Positions 9,634 through 18,594 of a DNA stretch of 64,000 nt are shown here, in pieces (positions within the stretch are counted from its first letter, which is position 1; each line of letters begins with the position of its first letter). The notes beneath the pieces are model-generated. The model had not been told where the DNA came from, searched no databases, and worked only from the letters and a program-made list of their open reading frames with translations. The position numbers were made by a program, and so were the translations under genes. The stretch spans positions 29,783-93,782 of the forward strand of contig NZ_AXAL01000029.1 of the NCBI RefSeq assembly GCF_000472785.1, written 5' to 3'. Origin of the DNA: Mesorhizobium loti CJ3sym. Its GTDB lineage: Bacteria; Pseudomonadota; Alphaproteobacteria; Rhizobiales; Rhizobiaceae.

Positions 9634-11343
9634 TTGAAAAGCGCGGCAGTTCAAATTGAGGCCTTTGACGAACCGAATCTGATCATTGGCAAGGCGCCCA
9701 TCGTGCGTGCGGTCTTCGAGGGGCGAGATATCTCGCCCTTGTGGAACGAGCTGTTCGGGCGCGTTTCGGCCGATATCACCGATGCGGCGGCGTTTCTCGA
9801 TGTGTCGATCCTGCTTCACGCCATAGGCGAGGAAGAAAAGGCCGCGCTCAGCCAGAAGGCGGCACTCGATATCAGCCGCAAATACCGCATCCGCAACGGT
9901 CGCGGCACGGGGCCGAACGTGCTTGTTTTCATGACCGCCGGCGACTTCATGGCCAACACGCCGATCGAATTCCTGCTCGAGACATCCGACGCGAACATCC
10001 TGCTTCACTATGTCGACGCCGACACCGCTGACCTCAAGGACATTCCAGCGCACGATGTCGCGTTCGTGGCGGTCGGCGAGTCGGCTGAAAATCTGGCGGT
10101 GCTGGCGAACCTCGACCGGCTGCTGCGCGACTGGACCGGCCCGATCATGAACAACGCGCCGCGCCAGATCATGGGACTGTCCAGGGACGGCGTCGCGGAC
10201 GCGCTCAAGGACGAGCCTTCGATCCTTGCCCCGGCCGCCGCGCGCGTTGATCGAGCCGTGGTCGAGAGCCTTGCTCGCGGGGACATCGAGGTCGGCGCGA
10301 TCCTTGGGGCGAATTCGTTTCCGGTGATCGTGCGCCCGCTCGGCACGCATGCCGGCAAGGGAATGGAGAAGATCGCCACGCGCCTGGAGCTTTCGGCCTA
10401 CCTGGAAGCGCACGCCGAGACCGAATTCTACGTCACGCCCTTCATCGACTACAGCGGCACGGACGGCAAATTCCGCAAGCAGCGTGTCGCTTTCATCAAT
10501 GGGCGCCCCTATGCCAGCCATCTCGCGGTTTCCGAGCACTGGATGGTCCATTATCTCAACGCCGGCATGACCCAGCACGAAGACAGGCGTGCCGAGGAAG
10601 CGCTGTGGATGGCCAATTTCGACAGCGATTTCGCGGTGCGCCACGCGCGATCCTTCGATGCGCTTCATCGGCGTCTGGGGCTGGATTATTTCGCCATCGA
10701 TTGCGCCGAACTCGCCGACGGCCGCCTGCTGGTATTCGAGGCGGATGTGGCGATGATCGTCCATTCCATGGATTGGGAGAGCATCTTTCCCTACAAGAAA
10801 AGCGCCATGCACAAGCTTTTCGCGGCGTTTGAAAACGCGCTGGAGCGGCGCGTGGCGCGCATGCTGCCGACGCCGACGACCGCATGCGCCCACACGGGAA
10901 AGCCGGCCGTCTACCAGCGAACCCATGACGACTGCCTGGTTTGCGCCCTGGCGATGCTGACTTGCCGAACCTACGAGGAGATCGAGGCCACCGCGCGAGG
11001 CTGCGATCCGGCCTATCCGTTCGGCGGGCCGATGAGCCATTCGATCATGCGAGGCGTTGCCAACAAATGCGGTTTCGTTCTCCTGAGCAGCATCTACATG
11101 CTGTGGGCCAAACCGGCGATCATCGGCGTGGTTTCGCCGACCGTTCCCAACACCGGCCACGCCGTCTTCTGGGACGGCGAGAAGATCATCGATCCGGGCT
11201 TCTGCGAACGCGTCGATCGTGCCTATGTCGACCGGTGCGGGTTGGAATTCACGCAGCGGGCGAGCGATCTCGAACCGCTGATAAGCCATGACGTCCAGAT
11301 CTCCTACCTGGCCGGTGCCGTAACGTCCAATGAACCGCTTTGA
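9634..11343 (+). CDS. ATP-grasp enzyme fused to a C39-like cysteine peptidase domain
   Basis: This 569-residue protein has two parts. Residues about 1-410 look like an ATP-grasp ligase, with an adenine/phosphate-loop region FPVIVRPLGTHAGKGMEKI at 229-247 and metal-ligand candidates D356 and E369 in LDYFAIDCAELADGRLLVFE. Residues about 420-569 look like a papain-fold C39-type peptidase: C434 in HDDCLVCALAM, H509 in NTGHAVFWDG and D520 in KIIDPG. The TTG start has AAAAGG 9 nt before it and no other start exists in frame. The gene overlaps or abuts two PLP-enzyme genes. A ligase plus amide-cleaving or transferring domain suggests peptide or amino-acid amide chemistry. The substrate is unknown. 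Confidence 0.85.
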   Translation: MKSAAVQIEAFDEPNLIIGKAPIVRAVFEGRDISPLWNELFGRVSADITDAAAFLDVSILLHAIGEEEKAALSQKAALDISRKYRIRNGRGTGPNVLVFMTAGDFMANTPIEFLLETSDANILLHYVDADTADLKDIPAHDVAFVAVGESAENLAVLANLDRLLRDWTGPIMNNAPRQIMGLSRDGVADALKDEPSILAPAAARVDRAVVESLARGDIEVGAILGANSFPVIVRPLGTHAGKGMEKIATRLELSAYLEAHAETEFYVTPFIDYSGTDGKFRKQRVAFINGRPYASHLAVSEHWMVHYLNAGMTQHEDRRAEEALWMANFDSDFAVRHARSFDALHRRLGLDYFAIDCAELADGRLLVFEADVAMIVHSMDWESIFPYKKSAMHKLFAAFENALERRVARMLPTPTTACAHTGKPAVYQRTHDDCLVCALAMLTCRTYEEIEATARGCDPAYPFGGPMSHSIMRGVANKCGFVLLSSIYMLWAKPAIIGVVSPTVPNTGHAVFWDGEKIIDPGFCERVDRAYVDRCGLEFTQRASDLEPLISHDVQISYLAGAVTSNEPL

Positions 11344-11383
11344 TCGCGAGCAGTTCGCCTTCGCCCTGATTTCGGAGACCATC

Positions 11384-12922
11384 ATGCCTGCAAATCAGCG
11401 CGGGACCCTGCCGGTGCCGGCCGGTCCGGACCAGCAAACGGGCAGCCATGAGCACCGTTCCCCGGCGTCCGTTTCCTTCCTGCTCGGTACGGGTGGCGAC
11501 AGGCGCATCTGGTTGGATGCGATCACCCGGCGCAACCGCTACGGAACGCGCACGACCCCGGCTGATGACGAGATCTCATTTTCGTCGACAACGGCAAGCA
11601 ACATCTCGCGCGAGGGTTTTCAGGCGGCCGGGGTCGAGGCAGCGCGCCTTATCAACATGGCGTCGCCTTCGCCTGTCGCATCCGCGCAATGGTTCGCCGA
11701 CATTCGCGACAGGATTGCCGGTAATCTTGGTTGTGCGGGAACTGACGTCGTTCTGGCCGCTTCCGGAACGGATGCGGAGCTTCTCGCGCTCTGCATGATT
11801 GCCGGCGTCTCGAGGCGTTCCCTGACCAATGTGCTTGTCGCGCCGGACGAAACGGGCAATGGCGTGCCACGCGCGGCGGCGGGATGTCACTACTCGGATT
11901 TGACGGCACTCGGCAGCGTCGTCGAGGCAGGTGCGCCGCTTGAAGGCCTGGCGCCGGACCGCATCGACGTGCGCACCATCGCCATCCGCACCGAGACGGG
12001 CGGGCCTCGCCGCCACCATGACATCGATGCCGATATCATCACCACCGTCGAGCTCGAATTGAAGCGCGATCGCGATGTGCTCGTCCACGTGCTCGATGCT
12101 TCGAAAACCGGCCTCCCGGCGGTGACCCGGCAGGCCGCGCGCCATGTCGCGGCCCTTGCGCCCGGGCGGGTGCATGTCGTCGTCGATGCCTGCCAGTTCC
12201 GCGGCTCGATTTCGCGGCTGCGCCAAGACCTGGCGGATGGTTTCATTGTGGCCCTGACCGGATCCAAGTTCATTGCCGGCCCGCCTTTTTCGGGCGCGCT
12301 CCTCATACCCGAGGCCATGGCCGAGGCGCTTGCCGCCAGGTCCGCCATTCCGGCAGGGCTGGCGGACTACACGGCGGCGCAGGACTGGCCGGTGGCCCTT
12401 CGCCAGCGCATGGGCTTCTCGTTCAAGTCGGAAATGAACCTTGGACTGGGTTTGCGCTGGGTTGCCGCGCTCGCCCATCTCGACCGCTATGCCGCGATCG
12501 ATGAATTCCGGCAAGGCCTGCTGAAGGAAGAGTTCGTCCGCCTGGCGCTGTCTCGCATCGGCGCCGTCAAAGGCATCTCCCTGCATCCTGATGACGAAGG
12601 CGATCATCTCGGCGCCAGCGCCATGGTGCCGTTGACCGTCACCGACGGTGCCGGAGATTTCGCTTCGTTCGAGGTATGCCAGGCTGTCCAGCACTCGATG
12701 CGCGGCCTCAGTGGCGGGCCGATCTGCCATATCGGGCAAGCCGTGCGCCTGGGCCCGCGCACGGTGCTGCGCCTTGCCGCCTCCGCCGCCGATGTGGTCG
12801 GCGTTTCGGCGCGCATGGCGGCCGGCCAGTCGCTGCAGCAGGCGTTTGGTCCGATCGAATCCAGGCTCGACGTCTTCTTCCAGAAATTGGCTGTTGTCCT
12901 GCAACAGCCACGGGAAGCCTGA
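11384..12922 (+). CDS. PLP-dependent aminotransferase class V-like protein
   Basis: The 512-residue protein resembles fold-type I PLP enzymes of the class V/cysteine desulfurase group. The likely PLP aspartate is D286 (VHVVVDACQFRG) and the likely Schiff-base lysine is K313 (ALTGSKFIAGPPFSG). The glycine-rich phosphate-binding turn is probably AASGTDAELLAL. The start at MPANQRG has GGAG 7 nt upstream. An earlier ATG 54 nt before overlaps the ATP-grasp stop and lacks such a site. The stop shares one base with the next start (TGATG). The reaction is unknown. Confidence 0.83.
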   Translation: MPANQRGTLPVPAGPDQQTGSHEHRSPASVSFLLGTGGDRRIWLDAITRRNRYGTRTTPADDEISFSSTTASNISREGFQAAGVEAARLINMASPSPVASAQWFADIRDRIAGNLGCAGTDVVLAASGTDAELLALCMIAGVSRRSLTNVLVAPDETGNGVPRAAAGCHYSDLTALGSVVEAGAPLEGLAPDRIDVRTIAIRTETGGPRRHHDIDADIITTVELELKRDRDVLVHVLDASKTGLPAVTRQAARHVAALAPGRVHVVVDACQFRGSISRLRQDLADGFIVALTGSKFIAGPPFSGALLIPEAMAEALAARSAIPAGLADYTAAQDWPVALRQRMGFSFKSEMNLGLGLRWVAALAHLDRYAAIDEFRQGLLKEEFVRLALSRIGAVKGISLHPDDEGDHLGASAMVPLTVTDGAGDFASFEVCQAVQHSMRGLSGGPICHIGQAVRLGPRTVLRLAASAADVVGVSARMAAGQSLQQAFGPIESRLDVFFQKLAVVLQQPREA

Positions 12923-14376
12923 TGCCGCTGCCTGTCGAGCAGAATGATGCGGGCGAGACCAGCCTTGATCCTGCGGACTGGGATGAGTTCCGCGCGGTCG
13001 CGCACGGCCTGCTGGATGACATGATCACCCACATCGAGACGATCCGGCAAAGGCCGGTATGGCAGAGGCCAAGCGATGAAGCGCGTGCCCGGTTTGACCG
13101 ACCGCTGCCGCACCGACCCCGCGACCTCGGCGATGTCGTCGATGACGTGCGCACGCACATCATGCCGTTCGCGACCGGCAATCTGCATCCCTCGTTCATG
13201 GGCTGGGTTCATGGCGCGGGCACGCCGATCGGCATGGTGGCCGAAATTGTCGCCGGCGGCCTGAACATGAATTGCGGCGGCCGCGACCATGCCGGTCTCG
13301 TGGTCGAACAGCAGATAGCGCGCTGGATGAGCGAGGTGCTCGGCTACCCCGATGGCGCTAGCGGCCTGTTCCTCACCGGCTCGTCGATGGCAAACTTCGT
13401 CGCGTTGACGATCGCCAGAACCGAAGCCATGGGCCAGTCGGTCCGGGAAACCGGCCTGCGCGGCACTGACCGTCAGCTTGTCGCCTACACGTCAACCGAG
13501 GCGCATTCCTGCATCGCGCAGGCCATGCAGCTGTCCGGCATCGGCTCGGCGAACCTGCGCACCATCGTGGTCGACGCTGCCGGAAGGATGCTGCCTGGCG
13601 CGTTGCGCGCCGCCATCGACCAGGATCGCGTCAGCGGATTCCTGCCGTTTCTCGTCGTCGGAACCGCGGGAACGGTGAACACCGGCGCCATCGATCCGCT
13701 GGCTGAAATCGCCGAAATCGCATCGAGGGAAGGTCTCTGGTTTCATGTCGACGGCGCGATCGGTGCACTTGCCATGCTGTCCGATACGCTGCAGGGGCTT
13801 TTCAAGGGCATCGAAAAGTCGGCATCGGTGGCGCTCGATTTTCACAAATGGGGCCAGGTTCCTTATGATGCCGGGTTCCTGCTCGTGCGCGACGGCGATG
13901 CCCAGAAGCGGACATTCGCGCAGCCGGCCGCCTATCTGCAGCGTGCCGATCGCGGGCTTGCCGCCGGCGAAACCTGGCCTTGCGATCTTGGCCCGGACCT
14001 GTCGCGCGGGTGCCGCGCCTTGAAGACTTGGATGACGATCGAAGCGCTGGGAGCGGACCGTATCGGCGGCTCGATCGCCCACACATGCAGGCTCGCCGGC
14101 CATCTCGCCGAACGCCTGGAACGCCATTCGTCCTTTGAGTTGAAAGCGCCCGTGGCGCTCAACATCGTCTGTTTCGGCATTCGCGGGGCGGATTCCGAGT
14201 TTGTCCGCAAACTGGTGCTGGACCTTCAGGACTCCGGCCTGGCCGCGCCTTCGTGGACAACTCTCAACGGTGAACTGGTCGTGCGCTGCGCAATCGTCAA
14301 CCACCGCACGACGGTGGCTGACATCGATGCGTTCATCGATACGCTCGACCAGTATCTGGCCGGTTCGAGCGGCTAG
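12922..14376 (+). CDS. Group II PLP-dependent amino-acid decarboxylase family protein
   Basis: The 484-residue protein belongs to the aromatic-L-amino-acid/glutamate decarboxylase family. It shows HPSFMGWVHGAGTP near residue 90, GLFLTGSSMANFVAL, the PLP-stacking region H275-V-D277 (WFHVDGAIGAL) and the Schiff-base pair H308-K309 (LDFHKWGQVPYDAG). It would make an amine from an amino acid, although some relatives are amine-forming oxidases or lyases. It is the third gene of the ATP-grasp cluster and is coupled to the preceding gene by TGATG. Confidence 0.9.
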   Translation: MPLPVEQNDAGETSLDPADWDEFRAVAHGLLDDMITHIETIRQRPVWQRPSDEARARFDRPLPHRPRDLGDVVDDVRTHIMPFATGNLHPSFMGWVHGAGTPIGMVAEIVAGGLNMNCGGRDHAGLVVEQQIARWMSEVLGYPDGASGLFLTGSSMANFVALTIARTEAMGQSVRETGLRGTDRQLVAYTSTEAHSCIAQAMQLSGIGSANLRTIVVDAAGRMLPGALRAAIDQDRVSGFLPFLVVGTAGTVNTGAIDPLAEIAEIASREGLWFHVDGAIGALAMLSDTLQGLFKGIEKSASVALDFHKWGQVPYDAGFLLVRDGDAQKRTFAQPAAYLQRADRGLAAGETWPCDLGPDLSRGCRALKTWMTIEALGADRIGGSIAHTCRLAGHLAERLERHSSFELKAPVALNIVCFGIRGADSEFVRKLVLDLQDSGLAAPSWTTLNGELVVRCAIVNHRTTVADIDAFIDTLDQYLAGSSG

Positions 14377-14645
14377 CCCTTCGTTTCCACCAGGATCACC
14401 AGCGATTCCGGCACCACGCCATCGTGCGTCATGGCATCCGCTGCCGCCTTGCTCTGCATCAGCGCCGCCATCTTGTCCATGTCCGGAACGTCCATCATCA
14501 CGGCCACCCGTTTCGGGTTCTGCGGATCGACGAAGGTGCGGATGTTGGTGATCCCCAGCGAGCCGAAAAGCTCCTTGCGCTTGGGTGAACTGAGCCAGTG
14601 CTTGGTGTCTTTCGAGATGTTGTGATGGCCGATTACGGTTGGCAT
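14373..14645 (-). CDS. Conserved hypothetical 90-residue protein
   Basis: The protein begins MPTVIGHHNISKDTKHW and ends VILVETKG, with an inner strand RVAVMMDVPDMDKMAALMQS. The pattern resembles a small dimeric alpha/beta-barrel protein (DUF3764/ABM-like), a family of unknown role. GGGGAGGG lies just before this ATG; the longer frame upstream lacks support. Its stop overlaps the decarboxylase stop tail to tail. Confidence 0.75.
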   Translation of the reverse strand: MPTVIGHHNISKDTKHWLSSPKRKELFGSLGITNIRTFVDPQNPKRVAVMMDVPDMDKMAALMQSKAAADAMTHDGVVPESLVILVETKG

Positions 14646-14826
14646 GGCATCCCTCCCCAAGGTGACGCCGGCGGCCGAAATCGCCCGCCTGTTGCTGCGA
14701 TCCACCTGTGCGGCCAGTGAGCGCCGTTTCCATCGGGCTGTCAATTAGCTGTTGCTGATGGATGCTGTGGTATCGGGCAAAGTGCAAAGCCAGGTCGTCA
14801 GATATCGCCACGTCCGTGGGAAGCGT

Positions 14827-15831
14827 CTAAAGCTCCAGGCAGACCTTGCCGAAATGCTTTTGCGCTCCGTAATGCCTGAAGGCGGCTGCTATGTCGCGCA
14901 GCGGGAAACGGCGGTCGACGACCGGCTTGAGGTGATTGACCTCGATCGCCCGGATCATGTCCTCCTGGTCCGCCCGGCTGCCGATGGAAATGCCGCTGAT
15001 GCGGATCTGGTTTGAAAACAGCGCCGGGATGAAGACCTCAGCCGCAAAGCCGGTCAGCACGCCGATCAGGGCGATGTGACCACCTGTGCGACAAGCGGTT
15101 ATCGACTGCGCCAGCGTGGCGGGGCCGCCGACCTCGATGACGTGGTCGACGCCGCGTCCGTCGGTCAACTCCCTGGCGGCACGACCCCAGTCCGGCACGG
15201 CCTTGTAGTTGATGGTTGCATCGGCGCCGAGCCGACCGAGCCTCTCCAGCTTCTCTTCGCTGGATGAGGTGGCGATGACCCGTGCGCCGGCGGCCTTGGC
15301 GAATTGCAGCGCAAACAGCGACACGCTGCCGGTGCCAAGCACCAATACCGTGTCGCCGGGCTTAACCTTGCCGCAGACAACCAGGCCTCGCCAGGCGGTG
15401 ACGGCGGTGCAGGTCAGGGTTGCGGCTTCGATATGCGTATAGCCGTCCGGAGCCTTGGTGAAGGCATGCGCGGGCATGCAGACATATTCGCTGGCCACGC
15501 CGTCAAAGCTGTCGCCCGGCACATCGCGCCTGGTGGTGGGCGTCATGTCGCCATCCAGCCAGAAGGGGTAGAAAACGCTGACGACATGGTCGCCGGGCTT
15601 CAGCGCCTCGACGCCGCTGCCCACGGCGATCACCTCGCCGGCGCCATCGGACAACGGGACTCGGCCATCGGCGAGCGGCGTCTTGCCCTGCACGGCGAAA
15701 TCGTCGCGCATGTTCAACGAGCAGGCGCGGATCCTGACCAGCACGTCACCCGGGCCCGGCTTCGGCGGATATTCCTCGACCAGTTCGAGCCTCTCCAAGC
15801 CACCCGGCGCTCTCAGCCTGACGAGCTTCAT
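14827..15831 (-). CDS. NAD(P)-dependent zinc-type alcohol dehydrogenase (MDR superfamily)
   Basis: The 334-residue medium-chain dehydrogenase/reductase has the GroES-like N-terminal half (SLNMRDDFAVQGK, VPLSDGAGEVIAVGSGV) and a Rossmann half with LVLGTGSVSLFALQFAKAAGA. The catalytic zinc cysteine typical of ADH1 is replaced here (SLNMRD, as in the quinone-oxidoreductase-like branch). It may therefore be a zinc-independent oxidoreductase. The gene stands alone. Confidence 0.9.
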   Translation of the reverse strand: MKLVRLRAPGGLERLELVEEYPPKPGPGDVLVRIRACSLNMRDDFAVQGKTPLADGRVPLSDGAGEVIAVGSGVEALKPGDHVVSVFYPFWLDGDMTPTTRRDVPGDSFDGVASEYVCMPAHAFTKAPDGYTHIEAATLTCTAVTAWRGLVVCGKVKPGDTVLVLGTGSVSLFALQFAKAAGARVIATSSSEEKLERLGRLGADATINYKAVPDWGRAARELTDGRGVDHVIEVGGPATLAQSITACRTGGHIALIGVLTGFAAEVFIPALFSNQIRISGISIGSRADQEDMIRAIEVNHLKPVVDRRFPLRDIAAAFRHYGAQKHFGKVCLEL

Positions 15832-15871
15832 TGTCTTCTCCGATGTGTGATGTGGTCAGGACGGCTTGGAT

Positions 15872-16150
15872 CTATCGGACCGGTCGGCCTGAGATCACCC
15901 TCAGCCAAGGTGCGAGATGAAATGCACTCATCAGGAGATACATGGCCGGCATCCCGGTTAAGGACGGGCCGGTGAGCGGCAAGGCGCCCATGCACATCAT
16001 GGATGCATCACTGCCCTGAAGGCAGGAGAGCAGCGCCATCACCGCGAAAGTCGGGGCGGCGGCGAGACACAGCCAGTCTGCGATGCCGAGGGCGGGAGTT
16101 CCCGTATTGTCGGAGGTGGTGCCGCCGGCGCTTGTGTGGATGTCGCTCAT
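15872..16150 (-). CDS. Small two-helix membrane protein, hypothetical
   Basis: The 92-residue protein starts MSDIHTSAGGTTSDNTG. It then has a hydrophobic helix (ADWLCLAAAPTFAVMALLSC) and a second one (GMPAMYLLMSAFHLAPWL). No family is recognised beyond small rhizobial membrane proteins. The frame extends upstream through the intergenic hairpins, but that part is arginine/proline-rich shadow of the DUF899 gene. Confidence 0.75.
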   Translation of the reverse strand: MSDIHTSAGGTTSDNTGTPALGIADWLCLAAAPTFAVMALLSCLQGSDASMMCMGALPLTGPSLTGMPAMYLLMSAFHLAPWLRVISGRPVR

Positions 16151-16204
16151 GGTCTTTTCCCCTGATGGCCATGCCAGTCTTGGAGCGTCGCGTGTGGGAG
16201 CCCC

Positions 16205-16239
16205 GGACCTGCGGTCCGACCTCCCCACAAGGGGGAGGT
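16205..16239. terminator. Tandem hairpins between the DUF899 gene and the small membrane-protein gene
   Basis: Two adjacent inverted repeats are visible: GGACC-TGC-GGTCC and ACCTCCCC-ACAAG-GGGGAGGT. They lie just after the DUF899 stop when read leftward. The second resembles the CTCCCC/GGGGAG words of the larger palindromes at 47187 and 49927, so this may be a small member of the same repeat class. Confidence 0.5.
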
Positions 16240-16271
16240 GGGCAGATTGCGATGCGCCCCGCCAGTCCCAG

Positions 16272-17021
16272 CTACTCGCCCTTGTCCCGGAACGCGGCTT
16301 CCCCGGCGGCGGAGACTTCGGCCCATTTCTTGTCGGCTCCGGCTTCGTAATTGTCGTGCCAGTTCCACCAGCTGTAGAGCGGCGTCTGCGGATAGCCTTC
16401 AGGCGAGTCCTCCCAGATCTCCTGGCGGCCGAGCGGGGTGGCGTCGAGATAGCTCCAGACGGTGCCCATCGCCTCGTCGCCGCGGCTGTTGATGAAATAC
16501 GTGCGGAAGATGCGGTCGCCGTCATGGATGAAGACGTTGTGGCCGTGCCACTCGTCGACGCCGAAATCCTTGTCGAAGCTGTCGGTGATTGTGTACCAGG
16601 GCATCTCCCAGCCCATCCGCGCCTTCAGCCTGACAATGTCGGCCTGCGGCGCGCGAGACGCGTAGGCAAGCGTGGTGTTGCGGGCGTTGAGATGAGCGAG
16701 GTGGCCGACCTGGTCGGCGCCGAGCGAACAGCCGCGGCAGGCATGTTCGGGCCAGCCATAGACGCCCGGCTCGAAGAAAGCGCGGTAGACGATCAGCTGG
16801 CGGCGGCCTTCGAACAAATCGAGCAGGCTCGCCTTGCCATTGGGGCCTTCAAACTCATAGGCCTTGTCCACTTCCACCCACGGCATGCGGCGGCGCTCGG
16901 CGGCGAGCGCATCCTTGGCGCGCAGCGTCGCCTTCTCCTTCACCAGCATCTTCTCGTGCGCTGCCTGCCATTCCTGCTGTGAAACGACCGGAGGGGTCTT
17001 TATCGTCAAGTGCTTGGTCAT
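16272..17021 (-). CDS. DUF899 family thioredoxin-fold protein
   Basis: The 249-residue protein matches the DUF899 family, whose members have a thioredoxin-like fold and unknown function. The N-terminus (WQAAHEKMLVKEKATLR) and the core LIVYRAFFEPGVYGWPEHACRGCSLGADQ are recognisable. The CRGC pair could be redox-active. The C-terminal half has the DEWHGHNVFIHDGDRIFRTYF stretch. Its start overlaps the stop of a small upstream ORF as ATGA. Confidence 0.9.
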   Translation of the reverse strand: MTKHLTIKTPPVVSQQEWQAAHEKMLVKEKATLRAKDALAAERRRMPWVEVDKAYEFEGPNGKASLLDLFEGRRQLIVYRAFFEPGVYGWPEHACRGCSLGADQVGHLAHLNARNTTLAYASRAPQADIVRLKARMGWEMPWYTITDSFDKDFGVDEWHGHNVFIHDGDRIFRTYFINSRGDEAMGTVWSYLDATPLGRQEIWEDSPEGYPQTPLYSWWNWHDNYEAGADKKWAEVSAAGEAAFRDKGE

Positions 17022-17227
17022 TGGTCTTCTCCTTTGCCAGTCATTGGGTTGCTGGTGATGGGGCCGTTGCGGCCTGCTGCTTCGCGGGGATCCAGGGTAG
17101 GGCGGTGAAACGGGGCGGGGTGCGTTACTTCAGCGACGGGATTTGAATCGGCCGGCCCGGCGCAGCAGGGATGGCGCATCCGCTGGGCAGGTTCGGCTGT
17201 ATTGTGGGACGGCGTGTCGGTGGGCAT
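17018..17227 (-). CDS. Small proline-rich ORF coupled to DUF899 gene
   Basis: A 69-residue frame starts MPTDTPSHNTAEPAQRM and ends MTGKGEDQ. It has an excellent AAGGAG ribosome site 7 nt before its ATG, and its stop overlaps the DUF899 start as ATGA. Those two signals argue for translation, perhaps as a leader that couples ribosomes to DUF899. No domain is seen; a CC pair and many prolines are present. Confidence 0.5.
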   Translation of the reverse strand: MPTDTPSHNTAEPAQRMRHPCCAGPADSNPVAEVTHPAPFHRPTLDPREAAGRNGPITSNPMTGKGEDQ

Positions 17228-17340
17228 CTCAGGTCTCCTTGGCTTGCCGCTTCGGTGATGCGGCTTGCTGCTTGGCGGTGGTGACTTAAGTTAGGGCGGT
17301 CAGGCCGAGGGGTGGGAGTTACAAGTGTGACGGGATTTGA

Positions 17341-18561
17341 ATGGACTCGCTGATCACGGCGGCAGCACTGGCGCTGGCGGCAGGCGATCCGCTCGGCGCG
17401 CTCGACCGCGTTGCGCTGCGCGAGGATGCGCCGGCGCTGGCGCTGCGCGGCATTGCCATGGCGCAGCTTGGCGACTTCGACCGCGCCAAGCTGCTCTTGC
17501 GGCGGGCGGCCCGGGCGTTCAGCCCGAAAGAGGCTGTCGCGCGGGCCAGATGCGTCGTCGCCGAGGCCGAGATCGCGCTGGTCTCGCGTGATCTGGGCTG
17601 GCCGGCCAAGGCGCTCGACGCGGCGCGCACGACGCTGGAAAAGCATGGCGACCGGCTGAACGCGGCGCATGCCGGCCATCTCAAGGTGCGGCGCCTGCTG
17701 TTGATCGGCCGCCTCGACGAAGCCGAGCATGTGCTGGCCGGGCTCGACCCGACGCCGCTGCCGCCGGCTGCACGGGCCGCGCATGAACTTGCTGTCGCCG
17801 GCATCTCCATGCGGCGGCTCAGAACCCGGCCGGCGCGCGCGGCACTCGAATGGGCCCGCCACGCCGCCCGGCAGGCCGGCATTCCGGGCCTCATGGCGGA
17901 GGTCGACAGCGCATCTCTGGCGCTGGAAACACCGGCGGCACGGCTGATCAGCCAAGGCACGGAGCGGCCATTGCTGCTCGAAGAGGTCGAGGCGCTGCAG
18001 GCGTCGCCGGCGGTTGTCGTCGATGCCTTTCGCTATGCCGTGCGCGCCGGGGACAGAACCGTCTCGCTGGCAAGCCGCCCGGTGCTGTTTGCGCTGGCGC
18101 GTGCGCTTGCCGAGGCCTGGCCAGGGGATGTGTCGCGTGAAGAGCTCGTGGCGCGGGCCTTTGGCGGCAAGCATGCCGATGAATCGCACCGCGCCCGCCT
18201 GCGCGTCGAGATCGGCCGGCTGCGCGCCGAGCTTGGTGCGCTGGCCGACATCAGCGCCACCAAGCGCGGTTTCACGCTGGCGCCGCGCCAAGCGCGCGCG
18301 ATGCTGGTGCTGGCACGGCCGATCGAGGAACGGCACGCGGCGGTGCTTGCCTTGCTTGCCGACGGCGAAGCCTGGTCGAGCTCGGCCCTGGCGCTGGCGC
18401 TCGGCACCGGCCAGCGCAGCGTACAGCGGGCGCTCGAGCTGTTGGCCGAGGCCGGCAAGGTGCAGTCTTTCGGCCATGGCCGCGCGCGCCGCTGGATGAC
18501 GCCGCCAATGGCCGGATTCACGACCACCTTGTTACTCCCGGCATCGCTGCCAAGCGGCTAG
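17341..18561 (+). CDS. TPR-containing winged-helix transcriptional regulator
   Basis: The 406-residue protein starts with helical repeats (about residues 5-200: ALALRGIAMAQLGDFDRAK, AGHLKVRRLLLIGRLDEAE) that look like TPRs. Its second half holds an OmpR-like winged helix (SREELVARAFGGKHADESHRARLRVEIGRLRAEL) and a final helix-turn-helix-like segment (ALALGTGQRSVQRALELLAEAGKVQSFG). This layout fits a cytoplasmic transcription factor. Divergence from the DUF899 gene and proximity to the beta-propeller gene make both possible targets. Confidence 0.8.
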   Translation: MDSLITAAALALAAGDPLGALDRVALREDAPALALRGIAMAQLGDFDRAKLLLRRAARAFSPKEAVARARCVVAEAEIALVSRDLGWPAKALDAARTTLEKHGDRLNAAHAGHLKVRRLLLIGRLDEAEHVLAGLDPTPLPPAARAAHELAVAGISMRRLRTRPARAALEWARHAARQAGIPGLMAEVDSASLALETPAARLISQGTERPLLLEEVEALQASPAVVVDAFRYAVRAGDRTVSLASRPVLFALARALAEAWPGDVSREELVARAFGGKHADESHRARLRVEIGRLRAELGALADISATKRGFTLAPRQARAMLVLARPIEERHAAVLALLADGEAWSSSALALALGTGQRSVQRALELLAEAGKVQSFGHGRARRWMTPPMAGFTTTLLLPASLPSG

Positions 18562-18594
18562 GAAGGGAAAACGACCACTATCGAGGACAAACAC

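Noticed and set aside
9487..11385. 632-residue open frame on the minus strand
   Set aside because: It lies wholly opposite the ATP-grasp fusion, has no domain motifs and shows the His/Arg/Gly-rich composition of a high-GC antisense shadow.
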